In this document: positions 51,976-64,000 of the stretch, in pieces
Layout of the letters: every line of letters begins with the position of its first letter
How positions within the stretch are numbered: the first letter of the stretch is position 1
Source: Pterois miles
Taxonomy: Eukaryota; Chordata; Actinopteri; Perciformes; Scorpaenidae
NCBI GenBank assembly: GCA_947000775.1
Contig: CAMQGK010000463.1
Span: 4,033,501 to 4,097,500, forward strand
Direction of reading: 5' to 3'
Length of the DNA: 64,000 bases
Notes under the pieces: generated by a model
Told to the model about the DNA's origin: nothing
The model's database searches: none
Seen by the model: the letters and a program-made list of their open reading frames with translations, nothing else
Position numbers and translations under genes: made by a program

Positions 51976-54340
51976 TTTTTAATGTAATACCACACGGCTC
52001 TTCATCATGTATTTTGCTTAAAACTTTGGAACTGCTGTCACACTGCTTGAAAAAAAGTAGTCCCTCTTATAAGTATAGTCTCTTGACCTCCACTCAGACT
52101 GACATGTCCAGTTCCCAGGAGGTCTCTCTGGTGCAATTTAGAGCCCTGTGGTGTAACTGTAAAATAATGCCTCCCAGATGGCCCTGAGAGCCCAGACACA
52201 TACAGGATGACATACTGTACACTAGCACTGCACATGCACCTATAGTGATTTTTGACTACAGAGAGTCCAATGGTAGTATATTACCTATGGAGGAGGAATC
52301 AGGCGAATTTATGACCCGCTGCATCCGTCACAACCCTGAAATATCAAGAACAAACAAGGAACAAATGGACAAAACCTTTGAGCACCTTTATACACACATA
52401 CATACAGTAGGTGCATTGTGTCTGTGTGAGTCGTGCGCTCAAGCATGCAGGTTTTGTCTGTTTGAAAGTTTTCCACGTCAGGGAACGTGACACAGTTACT
52501 AAAGTTAACACAAATGAACAATGGGGTGTGGAAATCAGCAGTATCAGCAATGCGTGGATGTGCGGCATGTGTGCTGTGGACGTGTAGAAGCAACGGAAGC
52601 AACAGAAGGTGATGCAGGGTGGATGTCAGCTGTAGGGGAGGAGAGGCAGGAGGAAGCACATGGGCCAGTTTATATAGACCAGGTGAAGCTTAATCAGTGG
52701 AGGACCCTCTCTGAGGTTGGCCAGGACAGCTTCCAAGACAGTGGGAGGGGCGTCACACTATTATACACTTACTCCCCAGACACACGCACACACACACACA
52801 GTGCAATGTAGTGTCTATGCCCTCCTCCTGCCCCTGTCATCACCTCCTTCTAACAAAACTGCTGGAGGCCCTACACTACTCAGAGAGAGGATTTTATTCA
52901 AGTCACTCTCCCGCTGTATTTCCTTTCTCCGCTTTCTACTCTCCTCAGCCCAGAGGGTCCGTCAGAGCAGAGCGATTTCCATACAGAGTACGAAGAGCGA
53001 TACGGCAGATCTCTCAGCTAACAGAAGATCTACTAATGGCACCATTTCAGTCGTTGAGAGTGTGTACACACAGATCATCACACATGGACACTTTAATCAA
53101 TCTGGGAGGGTCTGAACGGAGATGACATCAACATTTCTACATTTATATTATCAGCTACAGTTTTTGATAAGCTTACAGTACATGTGTTTGTGCTGTGTCT
53201 TGAATTTGTTTATGGGAGTGTGTACATTTTATTTTTGTATCTTGTGTTTCATCAACATGAAACAAAACACTGTATGTCCTGCCTTTATAGGTAATGTAAG
53301 CAGGGACTTTAATGATACTTATACTGAATGATAAGCTAAAAAAAAAAAAACACAGACAAAGTGTACACTGATGCATACAATGTGTACACTATATGAACAG
53401 GCAGAGTGATTCCCAAACTTTTTGTGACCATTAAAATGAGGATGTGTCTTGACTTGTAACCTCATCTCAGTTTATGACTGCATTGACATGAGTTTAGAGG
53501 CCAAAGGATGTCAAAGTAGATAGTATTTCACATAAAAAAAACGAAAAAATAACTACATTTGGTGTAACAGGAATATACATACATATATTTTTCATTTTTA
53601 TCAATGGAATCATCTTGTGATCCTCAGATTTGTCCCAGCCCCCAGGCTGGGAACCACATCACAAAGATGATGATGGGATGATGAGATACATTTTTTCAAG
53701 CTTTCTTTTTCTCTTATTATCTTCCCTCTGCTATACGCTCTGCTTACTGGCTCTCTTCAGAGCTGCTCTTTGCCCGCATAAGCCTCAGTCTGACTGGCTG
53801 CACAGGGGGGATTTCCCTGATGTAGTACCAAGATTTGACACTACAAGGCAGTGTTGTAAATCTGTGCTGACAGCACACCATTAGTGTTTCACTATAGTAC
53901 ACAACTGTAGGTAAGGACAGAGTATTGGGCTATTGTGAATATATTAATTTGAAAATTTAATAGACTAACTACTTTAAAATGCATCCACTGATACACTCTT
54001 CTTTGTCACTTCTTTCTGTGCTTGTGCTCTTGCTTGCCCCCTCCCACTTTCTCCTTCTTTCTGGGGAGCTGTCAGTAAAAACAGGTCAGCATCACTCAGG
54101 AATGCATTTTTTTCTGTGATCTATCTTGGTTGCCATGCTGAAGAGAAGAAAATAGATCTTGGGTGGGCAAGGAGGCTCAGCAGTATCATCAAAAACCTTC
54201 CTGAACTTCCAGGTTGGAAGGCAGAGGAGGAGGAGTAATTTGTCTTCAGCGGACACAGTGATGGTGAGGTAATGGGTAAAGGGGAGGAGAAAAAGGGGTA
54301 GTGAGGAGGTAAAAAGGAAGAAGGAGATTCACAAACTTAT
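51976..54340. other. Intergenic, nothing recognised
   Basis: Short AC tract near 52787-52800 and A-run at 53339-53351. No supported exon. Confidence 0.4.
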
Positions 54341-54510
54341 AAAAAAAAAAAGAGGGGGAGGCAAGGGGAAGAAAAAAAAGGAAAGAAAAAAAAAAAAAAA
54401 TAAATGGTATTATTATAAGAGGGGGGGGGGGGTGGGGGGGAGAATACTCAATTTGTTGTTTTTTTTTTTAAAAAAAAAGGGAAAAAAGGGGGGGGGGGGG
54501 GGGGGGAAAA
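54341..54510. repeat. Homopolymer-rich low-complexity patch, possible assembly defect
   Basis: Successive runs of A, G and T, including G-runs of about 12 and 20 bases and A-runs up to about 16. The pattern is unlike the other simple repeats here, which are clean dinucleotide tracts. Confidence 0.7.
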
Positions 54511-55576
54511 ATTGGTGTTATGTGGTACATTTGGGGGGCATGAGGGAAAATCCAGGGTCTTTTCAGGCTCTGAGCATCACTTTGTTTTCTTTACATCCCT
54601 CTCTTCTGTAAGGACTGTGCTGCAAGTAGTACAGAGGTAACAGACTGACTGACAGATAGGTGAAGTATGAGCAAAATCCTGCCAGAAAATTCTTGATTGG
54701 ACAGGGGTCTGGACTATGGACATTGCTGTTTTGAAGGCATTCCTGCATAGCTTTATGTGGGATCATCCTCATGCTGGAAAACTCACAGCTGTCATGCAAA
54801 CTGCAAAGGGGTGTTCTGTGGCTTTGCTGCATTAATTGTCTCTGCTGACGTGCAGTCAGCATGTAACTTTAGTAAAGTGACCAAAATGTCAGTTTTGGTG
54901 TCACAAAATCAGAGAACCTTATGGTCAGGTTGACCTTACAGATTGACCTTACTGCACTTAGTTGGATATTCAGCGCCTTGTAAACGTTCCTGTATCCTCT
55001 CTCTGGTTGGTACTTTTCTGTAAACTTTCAGAGATTTGTTAAAATTATCTTTTATCCTCACATCACAGTTTTTGCCATGGAAACGGACCAACCTTCACTA
55101 AATACAAACATCAAAATGCAGTTAGCATTTGTGATAAAAGTTTTCAAATGAGGGAGAGATACTGTTTTGTATTTTTACTTAGTATCCTTTAACATGTTAA
55201 AATCAATTAACTGTAACTTCTAAATTAATTTCTGTACTTCTTAATAAGTTACTTGAGGCGTGAACATAATGACATCAGTCAATAGCATCTCATGTTGCTC
55301 TGGCAATTTGTGCAGTGCGCAAAGTGATGATTGTCTGTCCAAACAAACAAAAAAAATCTTTCTATGATTGCCTTACATACGGTGCATGCAAAAGAAAACG
55401 ACTTCATGCTTTCAGTGTGTAAATTTTGGCACTGATTAAGCACAATCCATATTTTATACTGAGAACAGATAAAGCAAAAAATGCTGTTTAAATAATTCAC
55501 ACGCCCCCTCAGGTTTGTGCATTACACAGTTAATACTCACTCACATGCAATGCTCTAACGGGGTTTAATGTTAATT
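54511..55576. other. Upstream flank of the last gene, nothing recognised
   Basis: About 1 kb of unremarkable sequence before the TATA motif. No exon or transposon seen. Confidence 0.35.
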
Positions 55577-56214
55577 TATATAAAGCAGTTGCTCGCAGAT
55601 GATTGCCTCCATGCTGAGAGTCTGTTTATGAAATACACGCCCCTGCGCATGTTTAACTGTGGATATCCTGTGCATGGTTAGTGCTTTGACGCATGGGCAG
55701 CTACTGCAGGAGTGTGTGCTCATAATCTCTGCAAAATTATTACAGGGGGCTGGCGGGGCAGGGGGTGGAGGTTGTCTTTGGGGTGTCGGAGCGGGTCCCA
55801 TGAATCGGGGAAGGCGCTGTGTACAGTGTGAGCGAGTTAGCAGCCAAAGTTTGCAGAGCGCCGGCAGGAAAGTTCGCCGGAGAGGCGACCCGTGATCCCT
55901 CTGTCATTGGCTATTACCTACGGATCTCCAGTGCAAACATGCGGACTGCAGACTTCACCTAGCAGGGACTTCTGTGCTGCTTCGTGGGTGTTTTGAGTGT
56001 CTCTCTCCCTGCCCTTGAAAGATAACAGTTAACGGTTTGCTGCCTTCGCTGCACGCTGTCGTTTCAATGGACTATCGCGTATCTTATCACCCAGTGAGTA
56101 ACTCGGACTAACATTGATTGTATGGTTTCCTGACCTGCAGATAAGTGTGGACCATGAGCATAACTTAGCTGCTGATGTTATGCCATGTAGCCTCGTCGTG
56201 GGTGTTTAAAAACA
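55577..56214 (+). promoter_or_regulatory. Promoter and 5' UTR of the multi-CxxC gene
   Basis: TATATAAA at 55577-55584 is a good TATA box; composition turns GC-rich from about 55740 (GGCGGGGCAGG, GGAGCGGG). A short upstream frame starts at ATG 56067 and ends 14 codons later; CCA|GTGAGT inside it could also be a splice donor. A polypyrimidine-CAG acceptor-like site lies at about 56125-56140. So the main exon may be a first exon or may be joined to other 5' exons. Confidence 0.45.
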
Positions 56215-58698
56215 ATGAACTCCCCCTGTGACAAGGAAGTGGCACCCTTATCTCGTAAACACCGACTCATGGCTGCTGCTATGCCCGGTGAGGACAGCCC
56301 ATTGCCCGGCACCACTTCCAGGACTGACCGGAATGGATTAGGGGGACTGGTTCACTGTTTCATATGTGGAAGCGGAGTTACACCGGGGAAGGAACTGAGG
56401 TTACAAGTGACATACCAAAAAGAGAGGGTTCCGTTTTTCCCGTTTCTGCAGAACCAGGAGCCAGCCCCGGGCGCGTGCGAAGTGAGCCCGGATGGACATG
56501 CGCTGGTGTGCGCCGTGTGCCACTGCTTTCTGACGGAGCAGTGGAACTCCTTCGAGCGGAGTAGGACGCCCATTGAGAAGCGCATGTACTGGTTGAAACG
56601 ACCCTACCAGTGCGACTCTCGGCGGGTCCCACAGGAGTGGAACATCTCTTATGACCTGGAGAGGAGAATCAGTGTCAGCAGCCAGAACTACGACGGAGGC
56701 GCAGATTCTGATTTCTCGTCTTTTTCCGAAAACGAGAACATATCAGACCAGGAGATGGATTCAGTCGACAGAGCCGGCATGAGCAAAGACAAGTGCCTGA
56801 GAGCATCTGGCAAATCGCCAAGAGACAGTAGCAGGAAGAACAATGTCATCAGTGTTAAAAACAGCCCGGATTCACAGCGGGCAATGCGCTACCCGGTGGG
56901 TGGTTATGGGGCGCAGGGATCGCCAAAAACGGAGAGTGTTCTGCCGGCGCGGCGCGGTGCTAAAATTATGAATAATGTCTGTCAATCATCAGATTCTCTG
57001 GCAAAGTCCCAGGAGAGATTCCCTCAGCGATGCTATGACAGTCCTTTCTCTGACACACCTGTGCAAGACAACGGGGTCATTATGCGCAACAGGCGCTGGC
57101 TGGAGGAGGGGAATGTCAGACACGCGGAGCCTCGTCAGATCCAGCGTGCTGCCGACAGCAGCTGTGCACCATCCAGACACCCATCGCTGCTATACAGGGG
57201 AAGGGGAGAGGATCACTCCAACACTGCTCTGTCATCTGTCACCACTAAATGTAACCCTGTTCCCAGGGAGAATAACTCTGACAGCTCTGATGAAGATGAG
57301 ATTAATATTACAAGTGATGATGACATGGACACCTATGAGAGCAAAACAACTCAGTTTAGACCTGTCAGAGACCTTTCGTTGAGAAAGACGCACCACACTG
57401 TGGACACCTGTTCAGAGGAGTGTGTTTGCTATATCTGTGGCGCAGGGCTCAGACATGATGGCCGTTTTAAAGTCAGTGTTCAGAAACAGGAGAGGGCACA
57501 GGGTGAACCCTTCTTTCCATTCCTGTGGCTCCACTCCCCTCCCCGGGGTGCAATACCCATCAGCCCAGCGGGTACAACCCTGGTGTGTGGAAGCTGCCAC
57601 ACCTCCCTCATGCAGCAGTGGCAGAGCTTCCAGCTGGCAGATGTTCCTGTCCTCCAGCGCCTGTATGTGGTCCCCCTCAACCAGGCCACCAGTTCTCTCC
57701 ATCCTTCCCAGCTAACTTCCCCAGAGTCCATGGAGGGCACAACTGAACCCAGGGCTTCCCAAGAGGCCTGCTTCCTCTGCGGTCAGGAGTGTGGAGGAGA
57801 CATGAGAGTAGCATATGCACAGGCTGGTGTTGGCAAATCCCGTGGTGCTATGTATTTTCCTTTCATCAACATGTTGCCATGCCCACCTAATGCTCAGGGG
57901 GTGAGGAGTGGTCGTGTACACTGCTGCCCACAGTGCCACTTAATCCTGGAGCAGATCTGGGGTGCATATCGACTCACCCTCAGTGAAGACCTCATCACCT
58001 CTGTCAGCTCCTTCTTGGTCAGGTACCACGCTGCCATGGCCATTGAGGGGTCTGGACCAGCCCATTCTCAGACTGGTGCGACCTCTCACCCCAGCACCTT
58101 GATGTCGGTGTGTTACTTGTGTGGAGCTGAGCTGTGTGCCGGTGGAGAGTACCAGCTGCATGTCAACCCACCTGGGCGTTGTGGGGAGAGGGAGCCTTTC
58201 TTCCCCTTTCTCACCGTCCACCCTCCTGCTCCCCATGCCAAGCCAGTGGATGCCACAGGCCTGGTGTCAGCTTGTAATCTCTGTTACCATGACCTACAAA
58301 CCCAGTGGGCCCAGCATGAGAGCAAGGGCCTGGGTCCCTCCACCCCTTCTACTTCTAGTTTATCCAGTGCCAACCCCCAGCCGCCCAGCTCCCCTTGGGC
58401 CCGCCAGTACAGCTGTGAGGCTTTTGTGTGTTTCTTCTGCAGGAAAGAGCAACGCAGGCAAGGTAGGCTGTGCGCTGTCACTGTGGCCAGACTACCTGTG
58501 TTCCTGTATGCACCTCGCAGCACACACACGCTCCTGGTGGATGATGGGAGGAGGCTGGTGATTGGCTCCTGTGTGGAATGTAAGGCCATGGTGCAGGTGG
58601 GACAGAGCATGCAGCAGGACAGAGATAGGCTTGGACATGGAGCCTCAGACGGGGAGAGGAAAGAACCAGAGTCAGCTTCGCCACAGTCTAGACACAAG
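56215..58698 (+). CDS. Large protein with five CxxC-FFPFL-CxxC-QW modules, first coding exon
   Basis: An 828-codon exon starts at ATG 56215 (A at -3) and ends in phase 0 at AAG|GTAAGC; the rest of the gene lies beyond the window. Five repeats are visible. Module 1: C48-C51, FFPFL 74-78, C99-C102, QW 109-110. Module 2: C405-C408, 433-437, C458-C461, QW 468-469. Module 3: C519-C522, YFPFI 547-551, C571-C574, IW 581-582. Module 4: C633-C636, 662-666, C687-C690, QW 697-698. Module 5: C739-C742, degenerate core, C786-C789, no QW. CxxC pairs are 47-54 residues apart, so each module probably binds one zinc. Residues 130-400 are disordered and Ser-rich with an acidic patch at 355-374. No signal peptide or membrane segment. 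I do not recognise the family; a long 5' form of gse1 (also on human 16q) is one untested guess. Confidence 0.85.
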
Positions 58699-59682
58699 GT
58701 AAGCAAACTGCCTGATAAGACACAGCCAGAGATATTATATTTTCCCCAGTGTCTTCAAATTTGTCTAAATGCATTCATAATCTTGCAATGACAGTCTCCT
58801 GGTAGCAGTTAATCCCCCTGCATTCCCACAGTGCAGTGCAGACTGTATTTGCCCTGACATGACCTCTGAGTCACATGTCAAGGGATGATTCTGACATTTT
58901 ACATAGTGGATCTGCTGTGATAAAGAAACCCTTTCTTTATCGCACTTAATCATGACGCAGATGGTGTATTTTGTGCTTTTGACAATTTTACTGTGTCTGC
59001 TGAATGTATTAGTAACCTTGAAACTGCGTGGTTGAGTAGTGTATTTGACTTTTTTCAGAAAAATAGATCTCAAACAGTTGTGTGTGTGTGCGTGTGGCTG
59101 GAGACTGAGAAGCTTACTCAGGGTGGGCCGACAGCCTGGATGAACAATGATGAGACAAACATTTTCATCAAAACTTACTTCTGTAAACACCAGAACAAAA
59201 CTATGGGGATCTGACAGCCAAGGCTGGCCTTGTGTTTGCTGTGTCCATGTGTGTGTGTGAGTGTTTATTTGAGCAAGCATGACTGAGTACGTCTCACCCG
59301 GTGCTGAATAGTTTGTTTTGGTTTGAGTATGTTGAGGATCTCAGAGAGTATTCTCAAGGAAGTCAGACTAAAGTTACCATATTTCTTTTGACGACAATGA
59401 TAATAACACAAATGCAGAAAGAAATACCTACCCTGCTAATTAGACCTCTTTTACTTGATCTACAGACCTCATTTCCTCCAAAACCATCAGCTACAGTAGA
59501 TCATTTTGTTGCCAGTCCTGCTAAAAAGTCTGAGATGGGAATTTGAACTGATTGTTTAAAGTGTTCGTTTATATGTAGAATAATAATCTCAATATTATAT
59601 AGTTCTCAAGTTAATTCTGACAGTACAGTAACATAATGGGAATAGAAAAATCAAACCAACAGAGTAAATTGGACCTGTCTAT

Positions 59683-59943
59683 TAGGACTGCAATTAATGA
59701 TTATTTTCAGTGTTGATTAATCTGTTTTCTCTATTAGTCAAATAGCTGGTGTTTTAAAAATGTCAATCAGTATTTCCCAAAGCCAAAGATGACATCTTTG
59801 AATGTTTTCTTTTGTCCACAACTTAAAGATATTCAGTTTACCTTCATAGAGGAGTAAAGAAACCAGAAAATATTCACATTTAAGAAGCTGGAATCAGAGA
59901 ATTAAGCAACGATTAAGCTAATCGATTAATAACTGCAGCTCTA
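59683..59943 (+). mobile_element. hAT miniature element, copy 2 of the 38396 family
   Basis: Starts TAGGACTGCAATTAATGATT and ends AACTGCAGCTCTA. Flanks CTGTCTAT (59675-59682) and CAGTCTAT (59944-59951) match at 7 of 8 positions. The interior AATATTCACATTTAAGAAGC is shared with 38396-38683. Confidence 0.85.
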
Positions 59944-62900
59944 CAGTCTATCTATTTCCATTAAATTCCATTTGTTCCCAGGTAAGATTTGGGTTGAAAT
60001 ACCCACAATGACCTGGGGCACAAAGATAGAGACTCAACCGCAATGAGACAGACAATGACTGGCACTGAAATGCTCCACCAGTTCATATGACAATATACTG
60101 TATGCTCAGACAGTCCTAATACTGCATTCTTATGATGTGTAGTTGGGCAATTAATTGAATGCACTCCTGATATAGTCAGGATAACCCCAGCATTCATGGG
60201 AATATTGTCAGCCAAAATCACAAATCTGCATTGATTATTATTGATATATTTAGTTAAGCAATGTAGTTGAAATATTAATGTATACAATAACATGATTTAT
60301 GAGATCAATATAATGTCATTGATAACTGATCCCTGTTGTTGCCATGAGACAATGATCTCCCGTATAGCAAGGGCACAATGTGATCTATCTCCACACTCAT
60401 TCATACAAAGTAATCTGGCTCCAGATCTGCCCATATTTGGCTAATTTGGCAGTGATGTGTGTACAGTTTTGTAGTGTGTTTTATCATTGTAATGGTTCCC
60501 ATTCATATTTGTGACAAAGCACTGCATGTTAACATTGTAATAAGGGATTCTGATGAGTAATGATGTTTGCATAGGTGGTCCAGATGGGCCGGCTCAGGGA
60601 ACAGTAACTCTACACACTTCCTCTGAACAGAGATCATTCTGTCATCGTTCCCTTTCTCGCCTTTTTCTGTTTCCAAAGTTTGCTTTCTTTCTACTCCTCT
60701 CTCAACAACTTGCATAAAATAAGAAGTTGATTGCAGAATCCCGCTTTTCCAAATGCAGAGAACAGCAGTTGGAGGCTGTGGGGTTATATTGGAGACCAGC
60801 AGGGCAAATGAGGTTGGCGATGTGTTGATGAAGAGCTGAGGAGCATTTAGACAGCTACTTGGCTCTGTGAACAGCTCTCTCTTGCAAACAGACACTGACT
60901 GTCCAGCCACGCAGGACACGTGAAGAACATCTGCGGATGCCATTCACACTCACAAGTATGTTGAACACACACACCAGCTCTCTGGAGTTGTCCACCTAAT
61001 TTTCTCTCCGTCCTTCAAAGAAGCGTTGGACTGATTACTCTTATGGTCTCCAAAATTAGGTCTTTATTATTTGTCTTGAGCACTCGCATATGAGCTGATA
61101 GTAATCATATGTAAGGGGATACTTGTGATATGCAGTATAATTAGGGACCAGCTTTTCTGTCCACCAAGGTTGGGATGTCTGGGTGGGTGGAGTGGGAGGG
61201 GTGTCAGGGAAGGCTGTGTGATCTTTTTGGGCTGGCAGGGTTGCAGATGGCCCAGCCAGTTTTGGCCTGAGTGAGCCAGTGACCTCATGGCTGAGAAAGT
61301 GCCAGCGTGTGTGTCTGTGGGGAAAGGGAGGTGTGAAAGAGCTGCAGGGGAACAGGTGCTTTGTCCTGTAGTGTCACGCTATATGCTTGAGAGGGTCTGT
61401 CATCGCTGGGGTTTGGGCTGTCAGGAGGGAGTGCCCACCTGGTGCTTCTTAGCACTGTGTGTGCCTGGTGCAGGGGGCTGTGCAAAGATAAACAGACACT
61501 TCTTTTATATTATATATATTCTATTATAGTTTTTCATGTTACACAGCAGTTTCCAAAACACAAGGCTGCAGAACAGGGACACTTCCAGCGATGAACTCAT
61601 GCTTAATGTTCAGATATCAGAGTCGTAATCAAGTCCGAGACAGAGACAAATTAAGTGTTTGAAAAAGGCTAGAATGAGATCTCATTTTTTGTCATATACG
61701 GCTCGCTATGATGGTAACATTATCGTGCAGGTATAAGTTTTTATCCTTTGAAGTGTGAACGGCTGTCCGTTTTCCCTCCTTGGTAAGATATGAATTAGCA
61801 CATAAAATGAGATCTGCCATGGGACACTCTAGTAGCTGTTGAGTGTAACACACGCGCATGCACACAAACACAAGTGGTGGGTAGTTATCATGTTCTCTCT
61901 TCTACTGCCGTGTGTTTAATTAGTATGTTGGACATGACCTTTGACAGGTGTGTATAGACCACCAGCTGGCGTTGGGGGAGGGGCTGCTGGTCAGCAGATC
62001 TTCCACTTGCACTTTCAGTAAAACAGATGTCCACCGTTTTATGGTTGTAAAAACGTGTTGTTTGCATGTAGTTGCGGTGTTTTAAAAATTGTTTTAATCA
62101 TATTTCTGCTTAATGAGATGGCAGCAGGATGGCATGGAGCTGCCATAATGCCTTTGCTTTTCTGAAGTGCTTATAAGCAATGCAATGAATGCCATATTTA
62201 TTTACTTTATCTGTGCTTTCTAACACATTCTGCATTTAGAGATGTGTATGTTATCTATCCAACAGATGCAATAACGTGGAAGTGGTCTGACCCCCACTCA
62301 AGGTGCTCCATGTGTCAAAACAGTGAAGTGTGCTTCCACAGTTACGGTCTCTTCAACACAAATTCTCTCTTTGTTTTACTGTCCCTCAGCGGTCTGCACT
62401 AAACGACTGTGTTGAAACACTGACTAAGAAAAATACCTTGCTGAGTTGACCAACTCAGACTGCTGAAGCCTCAGCTGAGCTGTGGAATACCTTTGTGCCT
62501 GTTATCCTTTAAAGGAGACAATGTAATAAGTGTGTCCATATTGAATTGTTATGGATTTACTGATGTTCGCACAGTTTTGAAGGGTCAGATTACTGTCAGA
62601 ATATGCTGCATCTGAAGATAAAATACATACGGTATTTGTGTAGGTTGTGTAAAGGGATGCTTGTGTGAAGGAAGAAATCTTTTAATCTGTGTCCTCTATA
62701 GCTCTGCACTGGATTAGTTGAAGAGCAAGAAAAGCAGCTTCTAGAAAAACAAGCTGTAATTTTTCAAACTTCTATCAATAACTAGTAATATTAGTAGTTT
62801 TTATTGCAGATGAAGTTTCTTTTTTGATGCTTGCTGATGTAACACAATAACATCTTTAAACGCTACATTGTGAGCTTGCATTCACTGACAAAATGTGCCA

Positions 62901-63572
62901 TACAGGTATTCTCAGAGGCAGACTGCGTAATCATCTGCTACCTTATTTTAATCAGACACGAAGAGGAAGCGCAACGTGCATAAACACAAAGTTAAACCCT
63001 TATGAGCACCCGGAGTGGGCTTGCATTTAAGAATTTCTATTGATATCACTGTTGTTTAAAAACTTGAATATAAAAAATGACAAATATAGATGCACAAATA
63101 TTAGAAAACAAGAACAAAAACATGGTGAAGAAATGAAGTAATGATCCAATGCTTTGGCCCTAAGTAAACTGATTAGATGCCAGCACTGCATAACTGTGTT
63201 GTTGTAAGGTTTGGGACTGATTGCATGCCTTTGATATAGATTTGTATACTTAAAGCTAAATCCACAGTTTCCCGATAGCCAACAGTGTGTCCTCTGTTTG
63301 TACAAGATCATGCAGGACTAAAACAGCAAATAAATCAATCATTAGTCAAGCATTGCAAAGATAAATACTACAAAACTGTACATAGATACAGAGCACACAA
63401 ACATATTAAACCTCACTTATACACACACTCATGTATACATGTGTGTATACAGTGTGTCTGTATCCAGGCATGGATGTTTATTTTTGTATGGGGGTCTGCT
63501 GAGTGACTCTTTCGAGTGCATGATTATTGTTGACCTGTTAGAAGAGTGGAGACATGTTTCTGTGAGTTCAAG

Positions 63573-63573
<1 letters not shown>

Positions 63574-63632
<59 letters not shown>
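63574..63632. repeat. (TG)n microsatellite
   Basis: About 29 units of TG in the intron of the multi-CxxC gene. Confidence 0.97.
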
Positions 63633-63634
<2 letters not shown>

Positions 63635-64000
63635 CATTGTGTGTGCTGTAGTTCATGTTTTCTGTGTTGATATGCTACTCCTTTGTGTGTGCATGTGTGC
63701 AGAATTGTGTGTTGTGTGTCGGTGTGAAATATCGACTGTGTTTTCACTGCACAGCCCATATCCTGTAAAGGCGGTATTTGCTGTCACAGGAAAAACATGC
63801 CGGCATCTTGACAGTGTCGCCAAGGAAGATTTATAGTGCAGTGAAAGAAGGAGTGAGGGCAAAATTACACATCAAATCTGGATGTGAAGTTGAAAAGGGA
63901 GAGAAAGATTATCCTGGAGGAAGAGGAGAAAAGAAGAGTGGGAGGCTGAGAGAAGGTGAGGGGGTTAATGGGATTTAAATTACAGCCAGAGGAACACAGA

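Larger units (their letters stand above)
58699..64000 (+). other. First part of a long intron of the multi-CxxC gene
   Basis: Starts with a strong GTAAGC donor and holds no exon I can support before the window ends. If unspliced, the frame would add 30 residues and stop at 58791. Apart from a hAT miniature and a GT tract (listed separately) it is ordinary unique sequence. Confidence 0.6.

Noticed and set aside
56067..56111. Fourteen-codon upstream frame as a separate small gene
   Set aside because: Could be a uORF or part of an alternative first exon, but nothing in the sequence shows it is translated.
56352..58706. Many opposite-strand frames inside the 828-codon exon
   Set aside because: Shadow frames; only the plus frame shows the repeated Cys modules and ends at a splice donor.

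Overview
The window looks like nuclear DNA of a teleost fish, probably a percomorph. Genes have short GT-AG exons. Protein families are vertebrate-specific (CENP-N, ATMIN, C16orf46-like, a PP1 glycogen-targeting subunit). The DNA between them is full of fish-type hAT and Tc1 miniature elements, tRNA-derived SINEs ending in GGAT-type tails, an L2 LINE 3' end and long dinucleotide microsatellites. There is no bacterial or viral gene content.

Layout. 1-4.5 kb: 3' part of cenpn (+), nine coding exons, with the 5' exons outside the window. 4.5-8.64 kb: repeat-rich spacer with two tRNA-SINEs and a complex inverted/direct repeat cluster that stops next to the atmin promoter. 8.66-17.9 kb: complete atmin (+), four coding exons plus 3' UTR; intron 1 carries a foldback element and hAT copies. 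19.1-21.3 kb: a two-exon C16orf46-like gene (-), tail-to-tail with atmin. 22.4-23.3 kb: an intronless PPP1R3D/E-like glycogen-targeting subunit (+), head-to-head with the C16orf46-like gene. 23.3-55.5 kb: about 32 kb with no supported protein-coding exon, containing transposon remnants, microsatellites, an L2 fragment and a suspicious homopolymer patch. 55.6-64 kb: a TATA-containing promoter region and one 828-codon first coding exon (+) of a large protein with five copies of a CxxC...FFPFL...CxxC...QW module, followed by at least 5.3 kb of intron running off the window.

The order cenpn-atmin-C16orf46 matches human 16q23.2, so this is a conserved syntenic block. The genes are not an operon. 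Their roles are kinetochore assembly (cenpn), DYNLL1 transcription and ATM signalling (atmin), unknown (C16orf46-like), glycogen metabolism (ppp1r3) and unknown but probably zinc-binding and nuclear (last gene). The strongest candidate for something undescribed is the five-fold zinc-module protein at 56.2-58.7 kb. Secondary points are the odd intron 3 donor of atmin, a PPP1R3D/E-like gene in a 16q-type location where I know of no mammalian gene, and several nested transposons with readable target-site duplications.
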